64,000 nucleotides of DNA from Psychrobacillus sp042885655 (lineage in GTDB: Bacteria; Bacillota; Bacilli; Bacillales_A; Planococcaceae), in the NCBI RefSeq assembly GCF_042885655.1, contig NZ_JBHVRO010000001.1, forward strand, positions 124,001-188,000, in the 5' to 3' direction. Below the pieces are notes generated by a model. It saw only the letters and a program-made list of their open reading frames with translations, was not told the DNA's origin and made no database searches. This document shows positions 34,954 to 43,552 of this stretch, piece after piece (position 1 is the stretch's first letter; each line of letters starts with the position of its first letter). The position numbers and the translations under genes are program-made.

Positions 34954-35601
34954 TTATGCTTGAAAATAATTCATTACTTTCTGCACGTAATTTTGGGTTT
35001 CTTTATATGGAGGAATGCCATCATGTTTTTTCACGGAACCAGGTCCAGCATTGTAAGCAGCTAGTGCTACTTCTATGTTCCCATTAAATTGATTAAGCAT
35101 TTGTCGTAAATATTTTGCTCCACCCATAATATTTTCTTCAGGATCGAATAAGTTATTGACACCTAAATATTTTGCCGTACCAGGCATTAATTGCATTAAT
35201 CCGGAAGCACCAGCTGAACTTACAGCGGAAGCATCAAAATTGGATTCTTGTTTGATGACAGATGAAATAAGTTTTTCCGGTACATTAAACTTATCTGCTG
35301 CACGTTGAATTATTTCTTCATAGTTAGAAGATGAAGAACTATTTGATAGATAAGTTGAAGCAGACTTGACTAAATTTTCATTTTGAAATGAAATATTAGA
35401 TGGAATAAATACAGATGAGCTACTATTGTAATATAGTGAAGAATCTAAATTGGATGGATACTCACTATCACTATTTTGAAGAACTTCTCCAAGTAACTCT
35501 GAAAATAAGGAAGTACTATTCGAACTTTGAGAGCTTTGGACTGCACCTAACGACTGCATTGCATTTATTTCCATTAATGTTTTTAATGATTGAACATCCA
35601 T
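34954..35601 (-). CDS. cwlQ: Lytic transglycosylase with SLT domain (CwlQ/YjbJ)
   Basis: 215 aa. The N-terminal half is Ser/Asn-rich and poorly conserved. The C-terminal half (about 95-213) is a soluble-lytic-transglycosylase domain with catalytic Glu119 in IKQESNF, then SSAGASGLMQLMPGTA and the ALAAYNAGPG motif. B. subtilis CwlQ cleaves peptidoglycan glycan strands with both transglycosylase and muramidase activity. There is no classical signal peptide, as in CwlQ, so the export route is unclear. It follows yjbK by 6 nt. Confidence 0.9.
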   Translation of the reverse strand: MDVQSLKTLMEINAMQSLGAVQSSQSSNSTSLFSELLGEVLQNSDSEYPSNLDSSLYYNSSSSVFIPSNISFQNENLVKSASTYLSNSSSSSNYEEIIQRAADKFNVPEKLISSVIKQESNFDASAVSSAGASGLMQLMPGTAKYLGVNNLFDPEENIMGGAKYLRQMLNQFNGNIEVALAAYNAGPGSVKKHDGIPPYKETQNYVQKVMNYFQA

Positions 35602-35607
35602 AAGGTA

Positions 35608-36183
35608 TCAACCTTTCAACGAATTATTATAGTTTACAAGTCGGGCAATTTTTTTATCGGTATTTCGAAGAGGGATTCTGTGAATTGCTAAAAGTTCCAA
35701 AAACTTTTTTCGCCCATTTTCGACATCTTTACTTTCATATTCTACCTCAAAATCCTCCGTTTGGCTATAAATGGAATGGTCAAAAAATAAAATGCCATTT
35801 TCATAATTTATTTGGGCTCGATTTGTTTGCATGCTACCAATACAAACTAAGGGACTTTCATTTTTTATTTGCTGGAGAAATGGTACAGGTGGAAATTGCA
35901 AATTGTTTAGAATGTCATCTCTTTCTATACCCGTAATTAGGTGGGTTGTTTCATTCATAATATGTTCTTTTTCTGGGACCTTTAGCGTTAATTCGTTTCT
36001 AGTCGGCAACACACGCAATCTAAAGCCCATTTTATTATTTTTAAAATAGTGATTTGGTGTGTCAAAATAATAGTTGGTTTGCATTTGGAAACTAGAGTGT
36101 TTTATGTTGAAATGTTTAACTAATTTTTGGAATTCATCCTTTGTAAGTAAGTTCTTAAACTCAATTTCTTTTTCGGTATGCAT
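35608..36183 (-). CDS. yjbK: CYTH-domain protein YjbK
   Basis: CYTH (triphosphate tunnel) family protein of about 191 aa. The signature ExExK appears as EKEIEFK at the N-terminus, and charged residues for a triphosphate tunnel follow (GFRLRVLP, LTLKVPE). The substrate may be inorganic triphosphate or a nucleotide. The ATG at 36183 is chosen because AAAGG lies 10 nt before it and ExExK then sits at the family's usual place; an ATG at 36228 is possible. It diverges from yjbL-relQ. Confidence 0.88.
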   Translation of the reverse strand: MHTEKEIEFKNLLTKDEFQKLVKHFNIKHSSFQMQTNYYFDTPNHYFKNNKMGFRLRVLPTRNELTLKVPEKEHIMNETTHLITGIERDDILNNLQFPPVPFLQQIKNESPLVCIGSMQTNRAQINYENGILFFDHSIYSQTEDFEVEYESKDVENGRKKFLELLAIHRIPLRNTDKKIARLVNYNNSLKG

Positions 36184-36282
36184 TAATTCACGACCTTTCA
36201 TATTATTTCTATTATAGACCGTTTGCAAAGGGATTCAATATGTTAAAATAGTGGAAGAATGGACAGAAAGGAAAGATTTATT

Positions 36283-36666
36283 TTGCCTATTACATATAAT
36301 GTGCACAGTGGCGTGCAATTTGAGAACGATATTCGTTTTACTCTGGAAGAAAATTCAATGTTAGAAAAAATAGCAGCAGGAGGTCAAATGATTACTGATT
36401 CTGATTCGTTTGCTTTTATCTACTTGTTAGAAGATGAAACAGGATATCATTATTTAAAGTTCGGCCAAGATGTTTGGCCGATGCTTGTAAGTACATTAAA
36501 AGCAACGGATGAACCAACTTTACAAATTGGAGATACCGAGCTAACTTTGAATATGTTTAGAGAAGAACTCGAAATGCTTATATTCAATATTGAAGGAAAT
36601 GATAACTACGGGGAAGAATTTTCACAAGCAGTAGAAGATGCATTCGAAGAGATTCTAAAATCGTAG
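36283..36666 (+). CDS. yjbL: Hypothetical protein YjbL
   Basis: About 127 acidic aa with no membrane segment and no recognised domain. The segments LKFGQDVWPML and EEFSQAVEDAFEEIL are typical of YjbL proteins, which always precede relQ. A TTG at 36283 has AGAAAGGA about 9 nt upstream; the ATG at 36259 has only GGAAG 2 nt before it. Function unknown. Confidence 0.75.
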   Translation: MPITYNVHSGVQFENDIRFTLEENSMLEKIAAGGQMITDSDSFAFIYLLEDETGYHYLKFGQDVWPMLVSTLKATDEPTLQIGDTELTLNMFREELEMLIFNIEGNDNYGEEFSQAVEDAFEEILKS

Positions 36667-36696
36667 AAAAAGTCATGTGAAGTGGAGGTGACGCTT

Positions 36697-37374
36697 ATGG
36701 GGCAGTGGGAACGTTTTTTAGAGCCTTACAAGCAAGCAGTTTCTGAGTTGAAAATTAAGCTAAAAGGAATGCGTTCACAATTCGAAATAGAAAATACCAA
36801 TTCTCCTATAGAATTTGTTACAGGGAGAGTAAAACCTTTAGCGAGTATTTATGATAAATCACTTGGAAAAGGAATTGTTTTCGAACCTTCAGATACGTTA
36901 GCAAAAGAAATTCCGGATATTGCTGGATTACGAATGATGTGTCAATTCGTTGATGATATCGAAACTGTCGTGAAAATGTTACGAGCTAGAAAAGATTTAA
37001 CTGTTGTCGAAGAGCGAGATTATATTTCACATAAAAAGCAGAGTGGATACAGATCTTATCATATGATTATTGAATATCCTGTTCAAACGATACACGGTGA
37101 GATAAATATTTTAGCAGAAATACAAATTCGTACACTTGCGATGAACTTTTGGGCTTCAATCGAGCATTCATTAAATTATAAATATAAAGGCATTTTCCCA
37201 GAAGAAATAAAGAAAAGATTACAATACGCTGCCGAAGCAGCATTTCGTTTAGACGAGGAAATGTCTCTAATACGAGGAGAAATACAAGACGCACAAAAAT
37301 ACTTTAGTGCTAACAAGGAATTGTCCACCCCTAGAATACATGAAAGTAAAACGGAAGAGAGGCGCAGACTTTGA
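36697..37374 (+). CDS. relQ: Small alarmone synthetase RelQ (YjbM)
   Basis: 225-aa single-domain (p)ppGpp synthetase. Conserved segments are SPIEFVTGRVKPLASI, the G-loop region DIAGLRMMCQFVDDIE, SGYRSYHMIIEYP and EIQIRTLAMNFWASIEHSLN. It transfers pyrophosphate from ATP to GDP or GTP and links growth to stress. GTGGAGGTG precedes the ATG at 36697; the GTG within that site is not the start. It overlaps nadK by 4 nt. Confidence 0.95.
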   Translation: MGQWERFLEPYKQAVSELKIKLKGMRSQFEIENTNSPIEFVTGRVKPLASIYDKSLGKGIVFEPSDTLAKEIPDIAGLRMMCQFVDDIETVVKMLRARKDLTVVEERDYISHKKQSGYRSYHMIIEYPVQTIHGEINILAEIQIRTLAMNFWASIEHSLNYKYKGIFPEEIKKRLQYAAEAAFRLDEEMSLIRGEIQDAQKYFSANKELSTPRIHESKTEERRRL

Positions 37375-38177
37375 AATTTTTCATACAGTCTCGAAATGAT
37401 GAACTATCTAATAAGTTAATGCAAAGTGCCAAAGCGTACTTAATAGACTTTGGTCTAATTTTAGATGAAGAAAATCCAGATATTGTGTTATCTATTGGGG
37501 GAGACGGTACACTTCTACATGCATTTCATAAGTACAAGCATTTGGCATCATCTGTTGCATTTGTCGGTATTCATACTGGTCACTTAGGTTTCTATGCGGA
37601 CTGGAAACCTGCTGAAATAGAAAAATTAGTTATTAGTATTGCCAAAAAAGAATATGAAGTGATTGAATATCCATTACTTGAAGTGACTATTAATTATCGT
37701 CATGGGGAAGATAGTTCCGTTTATCTAGCGGTAAATGAGTCTACAGTAAAATCTCCCGATGTAACTTTAGTAATGGATGTAGAACTGAATGGAAATCATT
37801 TCGAACGCTTTAGAGGAGATGGACTATGTATGTCCACACCAACAGGCAGTACTGCGTATAATAAAGCTTTAGGTGGAGCCATTGTCCATCCTTCGTTAGA
37901 AGCCATGCAACTAGCAGAAATTGCTTCTATAAATAACCGCGTATTCCGTACAGTTGGATCTCCTTTAGTTTTACCAAAGCATCATTCTTGCTTATTAAAA
38001 CCAGTAAAGGGACCAGATTTTATGGTAACGGTGGATCATTTGCAATTATTACATAAAGACGTTCAATCTATTATGTACAGAGTTGCAAAGGAAAAAATTC
38101 GTTTTGCTCGTTTTAGAGCATTTCCATTTTGGACAAGAGTGCACGATTCATTTATAGATAGTGATCTTGAAAGATGA
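37371..38177 (+). CDS. nadK: NAD kinase
   Basis: 268-aa NAD kinase (PpnK/NadF) making NADP from NAD and ATP or polyphosphate. The diagnostic GGDGT is at residues 43-47, with NEST and the glycine-rich PTGSTAYNKALGGA further on. Translation starts at TTG 37371, coupled to relQ by 4 nt; the following pseudouridine synthase overlaps by 4 nt too. The relQ-nadK-rluD order is conserved in Bacillales. Confidence 0.95.
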   Translation: MKFFIQSRNDELSNKLMQSAKAYLIDFGLILDEENPDIVLSIGGDGTLLHAFHKYKHLASSVAFVGIHTGHLGFYADWKPAEIEKLVISIAKKEYEVIEYPLLEVTINYRHGEDSSVYLAVNESTVKSPDVTLVMDVELNGNHFERFRGDGLCMSTPTGSTAYNKALGGAIVHPSLEAMQLAEIASINNRVFRTVGSPLVLPKHHSCLLKPVKGPDFMVTVDHLQLLHKDVQSIMYRVAKEKIRFARFRAFPFWTRVHDSFIDSDLER

Positions 38178-39082
38178 AAAACAAACGAGTAACTTTATCT
38201 TTTGAAATGAAAGAACATAATATTGTCTTAAGAGATGCCATAAGAAAATATGGTATCTCTAAAAAAGCGTTGACAAGTATAAAATTTGAAGGCGGTAATA
38301 TTCTTGTTAACGGTGAAGAAAAAACGGTTCGACATATGCTAGAAATAGGGGATGTAGTAACTATTACTTTTCCAAATGAGAAGAAAAGTGAAGGATTGGT
38401 GGCTGAAAAAGGTGAATTTCCAATACTTTTTGAAGATGACCATTTATTAATTCTTTCGAAAAAAGCTGGAATAAGTACAATTCCTTCCAGAGAGCATCCA
38501 AATGGCACGATTGCAAATTATGTAGCTGGTTATTTGAAAGAAAGTGGATTGACTTCGACAGTTCATATAGTGACGAGATTAGACAAAGATACTTCTGGTA
38601 TTATTTGTATTGCGAAACATCGCCATGCTCATCATTTATTAAGTGAGATGCAGAAGTCACGTACAATTTTCCGGACATATGAAGCAATTGTTCATGGTCA
38701 TCTCGAAGAAGATGATCTGACTATAGATGCTCCTATAGGACGTAAAGATGGTAGCATTATTGAAAGAATAATCACACCAGATGGAAAAAATGCAAAAACA
38801 ACCGTTCAAGTAATAAGACGTTTTTCTATTCAAGGAGAAAACATATCACATGTAAGATTAAAGCTACATACAGGTCGGACCCATCAAATACGAGTGCATA
38901 TGATGTCTATTGGTCATCCACTAATAGGAGACGATTTATATGGAGGATCTCACTTGTTGATTAAGAGACAAGCTTTGCATGCAAAAGAATTAGGATTTAT
39001 ACATCCTTTTACAAATGAAGTGATTCAGATTCAAGCAGTTTTTCCTCAAGATATGAATGAAATACTAAATAAAACCTACTAA
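38174..39082 (+). CDS. yjbO: RluA/RluD-family pseudouridine synthase (YjbO)
   Basis: 302 aa with an S4-like N-terminal RNA-binding region (about 12-70) and the RluA catalytic domain. Catalytic Asp137 lies in TRLDKDTSGI; HTGRTHQIRVHM is the second family hallmark. It should isomerise uridines in 23S rRNA or tRNA. Translationally coupled to nadK. The terminator at 39071 overlaps its stop codon. Confidence 0.93.
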   Translation: MKNKRVTLSFEMKEHNIVLRDAIRKYGISKKALTSIKFEGGNILVNGEEKTVRHMLEIGDVVTITFPNEKKSEGLVAEKGEFPILFEDDHLLILSKKAGISTIPSREHPNGTIANYVAGYLKESGLTSTVHIVTRLDKDTSGIICIAKHRHAHHLLSEMQKSRTIFRTYEAIVHGHLEEDDLTIDAPIGRKDGSIIERIITPDGKNAKTTVQVIRRFSIQGENISHVRLKLHTGRTHQIRVHMMSIGHPLIGDDLYGGSHLLIKRQALHAKELGFIHPFTNEVIQIQAVFPQDMNEILNKTY

Positions 39083-39120
39083 ATTTTCCATTAAGACAGG
39101 AGTTTTTAGTAGGTTTTTTT
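39071..39120 (+). terminator. Terminator of yjbL-relQ-nadK-yjbO
   Basis: 13-bp stem (39071-39083 with 39105-39117), about 21-nt loop, long T-run. Confidence 0.85.
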
Positions 39121-39329
39121 TAGATAAGATTTCATATGAAATAAGATGAAAATTTCCCAGGGAATAATTAGAGAGACTCACTTCATTCATCTTATACAGG
39201 TCTCAAAAAGATTGATTAATAATAGAAGGAAATTCTTCTCAAATACTTGTTTTAGCTTTTCTTTCGGTTGCTTAATCGCAATAAACCCCATACAATATAT
39301 AAGGATAACCGCGGAAAGGAGTGAGAAAC

Positions 39330-40697
39330 GTGAAAGAAGAAATGAATCAGCTACAATTAGAAGAGTCGCACTTAGTTGAATTTTTAAGTAATGATTCGAT
39401 GGACGAATTTAGAGATGAATTTATGCAACTTCACCCATATGACCAATCGTTATTTTTTGAAAAGGTGGAGCCAGATATACGAAAGAAAATCTTTCACTAC
39501 CTCTCTCCTAAGGAAATGGCGGAGCTTTTTGAAGCGACAAAGTTTGATGAAGATCATTATGAATATTATTTAAAAGAAATGGATACAACTTACGCTGCTG
39601 ATATGCTTTCTTATATGTATGCGGATAATGCAGTGGACGTGTTGAACGAGTTAGGAAAAGACCAAGTAGCCAGTTATTTAAGTATAATGGATGAGGAATC
39701 TGCACAGGAAATAAAAGACCTTCTACATTACGAAGAGTATACTGCTGGTTCTATCATGACAACAGAATATGTAGCGATTCCAGAAACCTCAACTTGTCGT
39801 TCTGCAATGACCATTTTACGAAACGAAGCACCAAATGCAGAGACTATTTATTATTTATTTGTGGTAAATGAATCACATCAACTAACGGGAGTAATTTCAT
39901 TGCGTGATTTAATAATTGCGGATGAAGATACACTCATTAAAGATATTATGAATGAACGTGTAGTAAGTATTTTAGTAAGTGAGGATCAAGAAGAAGTAGC
40001 CCGAACAATTAAAGATTACAATTTTCTTGCAGTACCTGTTGTTGATTTTGAACAGCATCTACTCGGAATTGTAACAGTTGATGATATAATCGATGTTTTA
40101 GACGAAGAAGCATCGGATGATTACTCTAAACTTGCTGGGGTATCTGACATGGATACATTTGATAAAAGTCCGTTTCAAGCAGCAAAGAAGAGATTGCCAT
40201 GGCTTGTGATTCTATTGTTTTTAGGAATGATGACTGCAAATCTCATGAGTATTTTTACAGAAACATTATCGAAAGTAGCTTTGCTTGCCGTTTTTATTCC
40301 ATTAATATCAGGGACTGCTGGTAATAGTGGAACGCAATCTTTAGCTGTAGCCATTAGAGGAATTGCAACCGGTGATATTGAAGAACAAAGTAAGCTAAAA
40401 TTATTATTACGTGAAGCAGGAACAGGACTAATAACCGGCCTATTATGTGCAATGCTAGTAGTAGGAATCGTTTTCTTTTGGCAACATGACTTGGTAATTG
40501 GGTTATTAGTTGGAGCGGCTCTTCTAGGTTCTATTTTTGTTGCAACAATTGGTGGTTCGTTTATTCCATTATTAATTCACCGTATGAAAATTGATCCGGC
40601 TGTTGCATCTGGTCCTTTTATTACTACAATTAATGATGTTATTAGTATTTTAATATACCTTGGACTTGCAACATTATTTATCTCTTCAATATCATGA
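39330..40697 (+). CDS. mgtE: Magnesium transporter MgtE
   Basis: 455 aa: an N-terminal superhelical MgtE domain (about 20-120), two CBS domains (about 130-255) that sense cytoplasmic magnesium, and five C-terminal membrane segments with the pore signature PLISGTAGNSGTQSLAVAIRG. GTG at 39330 with AAAGGAG 9 nt before it is preferred over ATG 39321, which abuts that site. The position matches B. subtilis yjbP-type genes. The 210-nt leader shows no recognisable M-box. Confidence 0.93.
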   Translation: MKEEMNQLQLEESHLVEFLSNDSMDEFRDEFMQLHPYDQSLFFEKVEPDIRKKIFHYLSPKEMAELFEATKFDEDHYEYYLKEMDTTYAADMLSYMYADNAVDVLNELGKDQVASYLSIMDEESAQEIKDLLHYEEYTAGSIMTTEYVAIPETSTCRSAMTILRNEAPNAETIYYLFVVNESHQLTGVISLRDLIIADEDTLIKDIMNERVVSILVSEDQEEVARTIKDYNFLAVPVVDFEQHLLGIVTVDDIIDVLDEEASDDYSKLAGVSDMDTFDKSPFQAAKKRLPWLVILLFLGMMTANLMSIFTETLSKVALLAVFIPLISGTAGNSGTQSLAVAIRGIATGDIEEQSKLKLLLREAGTGLITGLLCAMLVVGIVFFWQHDLVIGLLVGAALLGSIFVATIGGSFIPLLIHRMKIDPAVASGPFITTINDVISILIYLGLATLFISSIS

Positions 40698-40757
40698 GTA
40701 GGCTTTTTTCACACTTTTAACTAAAGGTGCATAAAGTAAAGGAAAAAGGATGTGTCT

Positions 40758-41171
40758 GTGAATTCTTTCAATGATCCTTTACTTTATATAAAAGGTCCAC
40801 CTGTTTTTCATCTATATCCAATTCAGTCTAATATTCAGATGGAGGCTGTGATGAACGTAGGTCTTGAGGTACCAGCTATGGAGGTACCAAAGGAAGTGCA
40901 AGAAGAAAGCACATCGATATATGAAATACGTAGCAGTATGTCCAAGAAAACTCTTGCAATATTAGAAAAGCTAATTTTTCTTGCAAAACCATTCCAACGA
41001 AGAGCATATCGTCCACTTGTTTTTCATCTTGCAGGAGGAATCTATCTACAAGGTGAGGTTGAAAAAGTAGATGATGAATTTGTGACTTTTGCTGTTGGGT
41101 CTGGAGAATCAATTACTTATCGAGTTGATCAAGTTGATAAAATCGTTTGGCGAGGTACGGAAATGAAGTGA
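40758..41171 (+). CDS. cotO: Spore coat protein CotO-like
   Basis: 137 aa. The N-terminal DPLLYI and the C-terminal domain (RPLVFHLAGGIYLQGEVEKV, then TYRVDQVDKIVW) fit the CotO family, a coat protein that acts with CotH in outer coat assembly. The GTG at 40758 is chosen since AAAAAGGA is 7 nt away and only 1 nt from the GTG at 40752. In B. subtilis the thiamine genes and fabI lie between yjbP and cotO; here cotO follows mgtE directly. Assignment is from pattern and synteny. Confidence 0.72.
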   Translation: MNSFNDPLLYIKGPPVFHLYPIQSNIQMEAVMNVGLEVPAMEVPKEVQEESTSIYEIRSSMSKKTLAILEKLIFLAKPFQRRAYRPLVFHLAGGIYLQGEVEKVDDEFVTFAVGSGESITYRVDQVDKIVWRGTEMK

Positions 41172-41178
41172 ATCTCGA

Positions 41179-41210
41179 AAACTATCCTGAGTAGGATAGT
41201 TTTTTTTTTT
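41179..41210 (+). terminator. Terminator of cotO
   Basis: 9-10-bp stem around a GAGT loop (41180-41201) and a run of about ten T. Confidence 0.9.
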
Positions 41211-41261
41211 CAGAAATAAAATCATTATTAATAGCTATGCCATGAACAGGTCCGCTCCAGG

Positions 41262-41286
41262 GGGGAAGCATAAGGATGCTTCCCTT
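41262..41286. repeat. Hairpin at the left edge of the tandem repeat
   Basis: GGGAAGCAT (about 41263-41272) pairs perfectly with ATGCTTCCC (41276-41284) around AAGG. Confidence 0.65.
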
Positions 41287-41440
41287 GCTCCTGCGCAAGC
41301 TCGTCGCAGAAAAGATTTTGCTCCTGCGCAAGCTCGTCGCAGAAAAGATTTTGCTCCTGCGCAAGCTCGTCGCAGAAAAGATTTTGCTCCTGCGCAAGCT
41401 CGTCGCAGAAAAAGATTTTGCTCCTGCGCAAGCTCTTCTC
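41287..41440. repeat. 33-bp tandem repeat, about 4.5 units
   Basis: Units begin GCTCCTGCGCAAGCTCGTCG at 41287, 41320, 41353, 41386 and 41420, so the period is 33, 33, 33 and 34 bases. The first four units are nearly identical; the last is truncated (GCTCTTCTC). Because 33 is a multiple of three, frames stay open on both strands and mimic genes; I see no true start signal. The unit contains the palindrome TGCGCA and resembles TCGCAAGCTCCTGCGGGG within element copy 2 at 17.93 kb. Confidence 0.92.
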
Positions 41441-41462
41441 AAAAATTAATTTCTCAGCGCTT

Positions 41463-41642
41463 TTGGCCAGGGTCTTGAATTGCTTGCTAAACCGCTAGGA
41501 ATCTCCGTCTTCCGCTTCACTCAAAAGACCTAATTAGGAAAGAGTATACTTCGTCCAAGTAATGAACAGATACTTTCTTTTTGCTTGTACAAATGGCAAG
41601 CAGACCCAGAGAAAAATAGGTAGTATTTACCGATTAAGAAGT
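41463..41642 (+). repeat. Composite intergenic repeat, second copy
   Basis: About 180 bases similar to 28846-29015: GGGTCTTGAATTGCTTGCTA, CGTCTTCCGCTTCACTC, then GAGTATACTTCGTCCAAGTA and AGAAAAATAGGTAGTATT. Similarity continues into the sequence after the GC-rich end. Confidence 0.7.
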
Positions 41643-41778
41643 GAAGAGCTTCCAAAATGGTATCTTCGGAAGCTTTAAAAGAGTAGTAAAGAATTCTTTC
41701 TTTAATTATCCAAACAAAATACATTTATGCCGGACAAATTTCAAGAGGGCTTTGGACAAACATTCGCCACTAGAAGGT

Positions 41779-41820
41779 CAAAAAAAGAGGAGTTGGAAGT
41801 GGAGTCACTTCCAACTCCTC
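41779..41820 (-). terminator. Strong minus-strand terminator hairpin
   Basis: Perfect 15-bp stem (41787-41801 with 41806-41820), 4-nt loop, and seven A on the left that are a T-run on the minus strand. It lies 230 bases beyond the cotZ stop and would be a second stop for its transcript. Confidence 0.75.
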
Positions 41821-42002
41821 AAATCCACCGGTAATAGTGTAGCCAAAGTTTTTCTGCAACGAGTATCAACAGGAGCAAATGGTTCGTCCCAAGCAATCAG
41901 TGAATAGTGAAGACAAGATGCACTGAAAGGACCCTTGCCTTTTTCTTATGTATACAAATATAGTGCTCTTTAAGAGGGCTTAATCACTTTCCGTTTCAAA
42001 GT

Positions 42003-42029
42003 AAAACCGTCCGGGTACTTCCCGAACGG
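42003..42029 (-). terminator. Terminator of cotZ
   Basis: 9-bp stem (42007-42015 with 42021-42029), one mismatch, TTTTAC tail on the minus strand, 26 nt after the cotZ stop. Confidence 0.75.
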
Positions 42030-42054
42030 AGTAGACACTGCAAGGGAGAAACGA

Positions 42055-42573
42055 TTAGTCACATACATCTAAAAATACGTCTGCTACGCATTCAATAGCG
42101 CAGAAACAGTTTAAATCAACCGTGATACAGCTACCTGTTAATCTAAAGTTTCTTACGTCACAAAGTTTTCTTAAATTTAATTTAGTTCCATCAGCATTCA
42201 ATAAATCGACTTCACGTCTTTCACTATTAAGTGGTTCAAGAACACGTAAAGTTGCACAACAACTATCAAAAATATCTTCTACACGGAAAAATACTGAAAT
42301 ACAATCGTTATCACAAACATCTCTGTCGCGGAAAAATGCTTTAAATGGAGTACCATCTTCAGTTAATAGCATAAAAACTCGGGTGTCCGCTTGGTGACGA
42401 CGAGCAGGACTTACAAGTCCCCCAAGAGGTTCTAAAAAACAATTTGTTGGACAAAAATCACAATCATTAGATACCGCTTGGTCTTGAATATCTTTAATTG
42501 CTCGAACAACATCGCAAACACATCGATTATTATTTTTTACTTCTGCTACGTCTTCAATTCTTCCACATCCCAT
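42055..42573 (-). CDS. cotZ: Cysteine-rich spore coat protein of the CotZ/CotY/ExsY family
   Basis: 172 aa with 16 cysteines. The family pattern is clear: a short N-terminus with NNRCVCDVVRAI, then CDFCPTNC, FFRVEDIFDSCCATLRVLEP and a Cys-rich end (DLNCFCAIECVADVF). These proteins form disulfide-linked crystalline layers of the spore crust or exosporium. TAAGGAGGTG precedes the start. In B. subtilis the family lies beside cotO too. CotY and ExsY are near paralogues, so the exact symbol is uncertain. Confidence 0.88.
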   Translation of the reverse strand: MGCGRIEDVAEVKNNNRCVCDVVRAIKDIQDQAVSNDCDFCPTNCFLEPLGGLVSPARRHQADTRVFMLLTEDGTPFKAFFRDRDVCDNDCISVFFRVEDIFDSCCATLRVLEPLNSERREVDLLNADGTKLNLRKLCDVRNFRLTGSCITVDLNCFCAIECVADVFLDVCD

Positions 42574-42652
42574 TAATTTTCACCTCCTTATCTCTCTATT
42601 TAATTTATGTAGCTTCTCCATTAAGGGAAGGGCAAATATCTCAAATGCCTTC

Positions 42653-42681
42653 GTATATTTCATTTTTGAATGCTCATACTA
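42653..42681 (+). promoter_or_regulatory. Sigma-G-type promoter of the spoVA operon
   Basis: GTATA (42653-42657), 17-nt spacer, CATACTA (42675-42681), matching the forespore sigma-G/sigma-F consensus. It lies 23 nt before the first gene, which fits spoVA expression in the forespore. Confidence 0.8.
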
Positions 42682-42704
42682 ACTCGAAAAGGAGCAATTA
42701 TCTG

Positions 42705-43097
42705 ATGAAAAAAATTGTTTGGTGGTCAATTCCTTTCGTCCTATTAACTGCATGTTCAAATAATGTGGCTCAAGAAATATATCCTGAAAATGATGTGCCG
42801 GAAATTGTACAAGTATTGAATGAGAATAAGTCAATTAATGGATACAAAAGCATTACAGATAAAAATGATGTTATCGTTGCAATTGATATACGAAGAATGA
42901 GTAGATTTAGTAAAGACAAAATAGAAAAAAAAATAAAGAAACAATTAGAAGAAAAGTTTCCGGAAAAAGAAGTTCTTGTAACAGGGGATTTAAAAATAAG
43001 ATGGGAAGTTGAAAAAATAATAAAAGAAAATATGCAAACAGACAAACTAAAAAAATCAATTGATCAAATAAAATCACTGTCAAAGGAAGCGACGTAA
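42705..43097 (+). CDS. Sporulation lipoprotein (YhcN/YlaJ-like)
   Basis: 130 aa with a short lipoprotein signal peptide (VWWSIPFVLLTAC) and a basic, helical second half (RFSKDKIEKKIKKQLEEKF). The pattern VIVAIDIRRMSRF...EKKIKKQLEEKFP is that of YhcN/YlaJ spore lipoproteins. AAAAGGAG lies 10 nt before the ATG at 42705; the longer frame back to 42498 would cross cotZ and the promoter. It overlaps spoVAC by one base and shares its forespore promoter. Confidence 0.8.
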   Translation: MKKIVWWSIPFVLLTACSNNVAQEIYPENDVPEIVQVLNENKSINGYKSITDKNDVIVAIDIRRMSRFSKDKIEKKIKKQLEEKFPEKEVLVTGDLKIRWEVEKIIKENMQTDKLKKSIDQIKSLSKEAT

Positions 43098-43552
43098 TGG
43101 ATCAAAAACAATTCGAGAAAATTGTCGATAGCCAAACACCAAAAGCTCCACTTTTTGTTAACATTTTAAAAGCTTTTTTTGTGGGAGGAATAATTTGTAC
43201 AATTGGACAACTTATTACTTTATTTTATATACGTTTTTTCCCATTTACGGAACGAACAGCTGCGAATCCTACCGTGGCAACTATGGTATTCATTGCCATG
43301 CTACTAACTGGTACAGGGTTATATAAAAAAATTTCCCAATTTGGTGGCGCAGGGTCTGCTGTACCTGTAACTGGATTTGGCAATGCGGTCATTTCCGCGT
43401 CCATTGAACATAAGTCGGAAGGGTACGTATTAGGCATTGGAGGAAATATGTTCAAGCTAGCGGGTTCTGTCATTGTTTTTGGAGTACTGTCTGCTTTTTT
43501 TGTTGCATTAATTAAAACAATTTTAGTGAAAATGGGAGTGATCTCATGGTAA
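43097..43552 (+). CDS. spoVAC: Stage V sporulation protein AC
   Basis: 151-aa inner-membrane protein with four to five membrane segments; needed for dipicolinic acid uptake into the forespore and a mechanosensitive-like role in release at germination. Hallmarks are FFVGGIICTIGQ, GAGSAVPVTGFGNAV and GIGGNMFKLAGSVIVFG. It overlaps spoVAD by 7 nt. Confidence 0.96.
   Translation: MDQKQFEKIVDSQTPKAPLFVNILKAFFVGGIICTIGQLITLFYIRFFPFTERTAANPTVATMVFIAMLLTGTGLYKKISQFGGAGSAVPVTGFGNAVISASIEHKSEGYVLGIGGNMFKLAGSVIVFGVLSAFFVALIKTILVKMGVISW

Noticed and set aside
39121..39329. M-box riboswitch before mgtE
   Set aside because: None of the conserved M-box blocks is visible.
41287..41440. CRISPR array
   Set aside because: Units are directly joined with no variable spacers, and there are no cas genes.
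41182..41478. Reading frames on both strands across the 33-bp repeat (APAQARRRKDF repeats on plus, DELAQEQNLFC-type on minus)
   Set aside because: The period is a multiple of three, so all frames stay open automatically. No ribosome site and no consistent coding strand; treated as a DNA repeat.
42498..42704. Longer N-terminus of the sporulation lipoprotein
   Set aside because: It would run through cotZ and the sigma-G promoter and bury the lipoprotein signal inside the protein.
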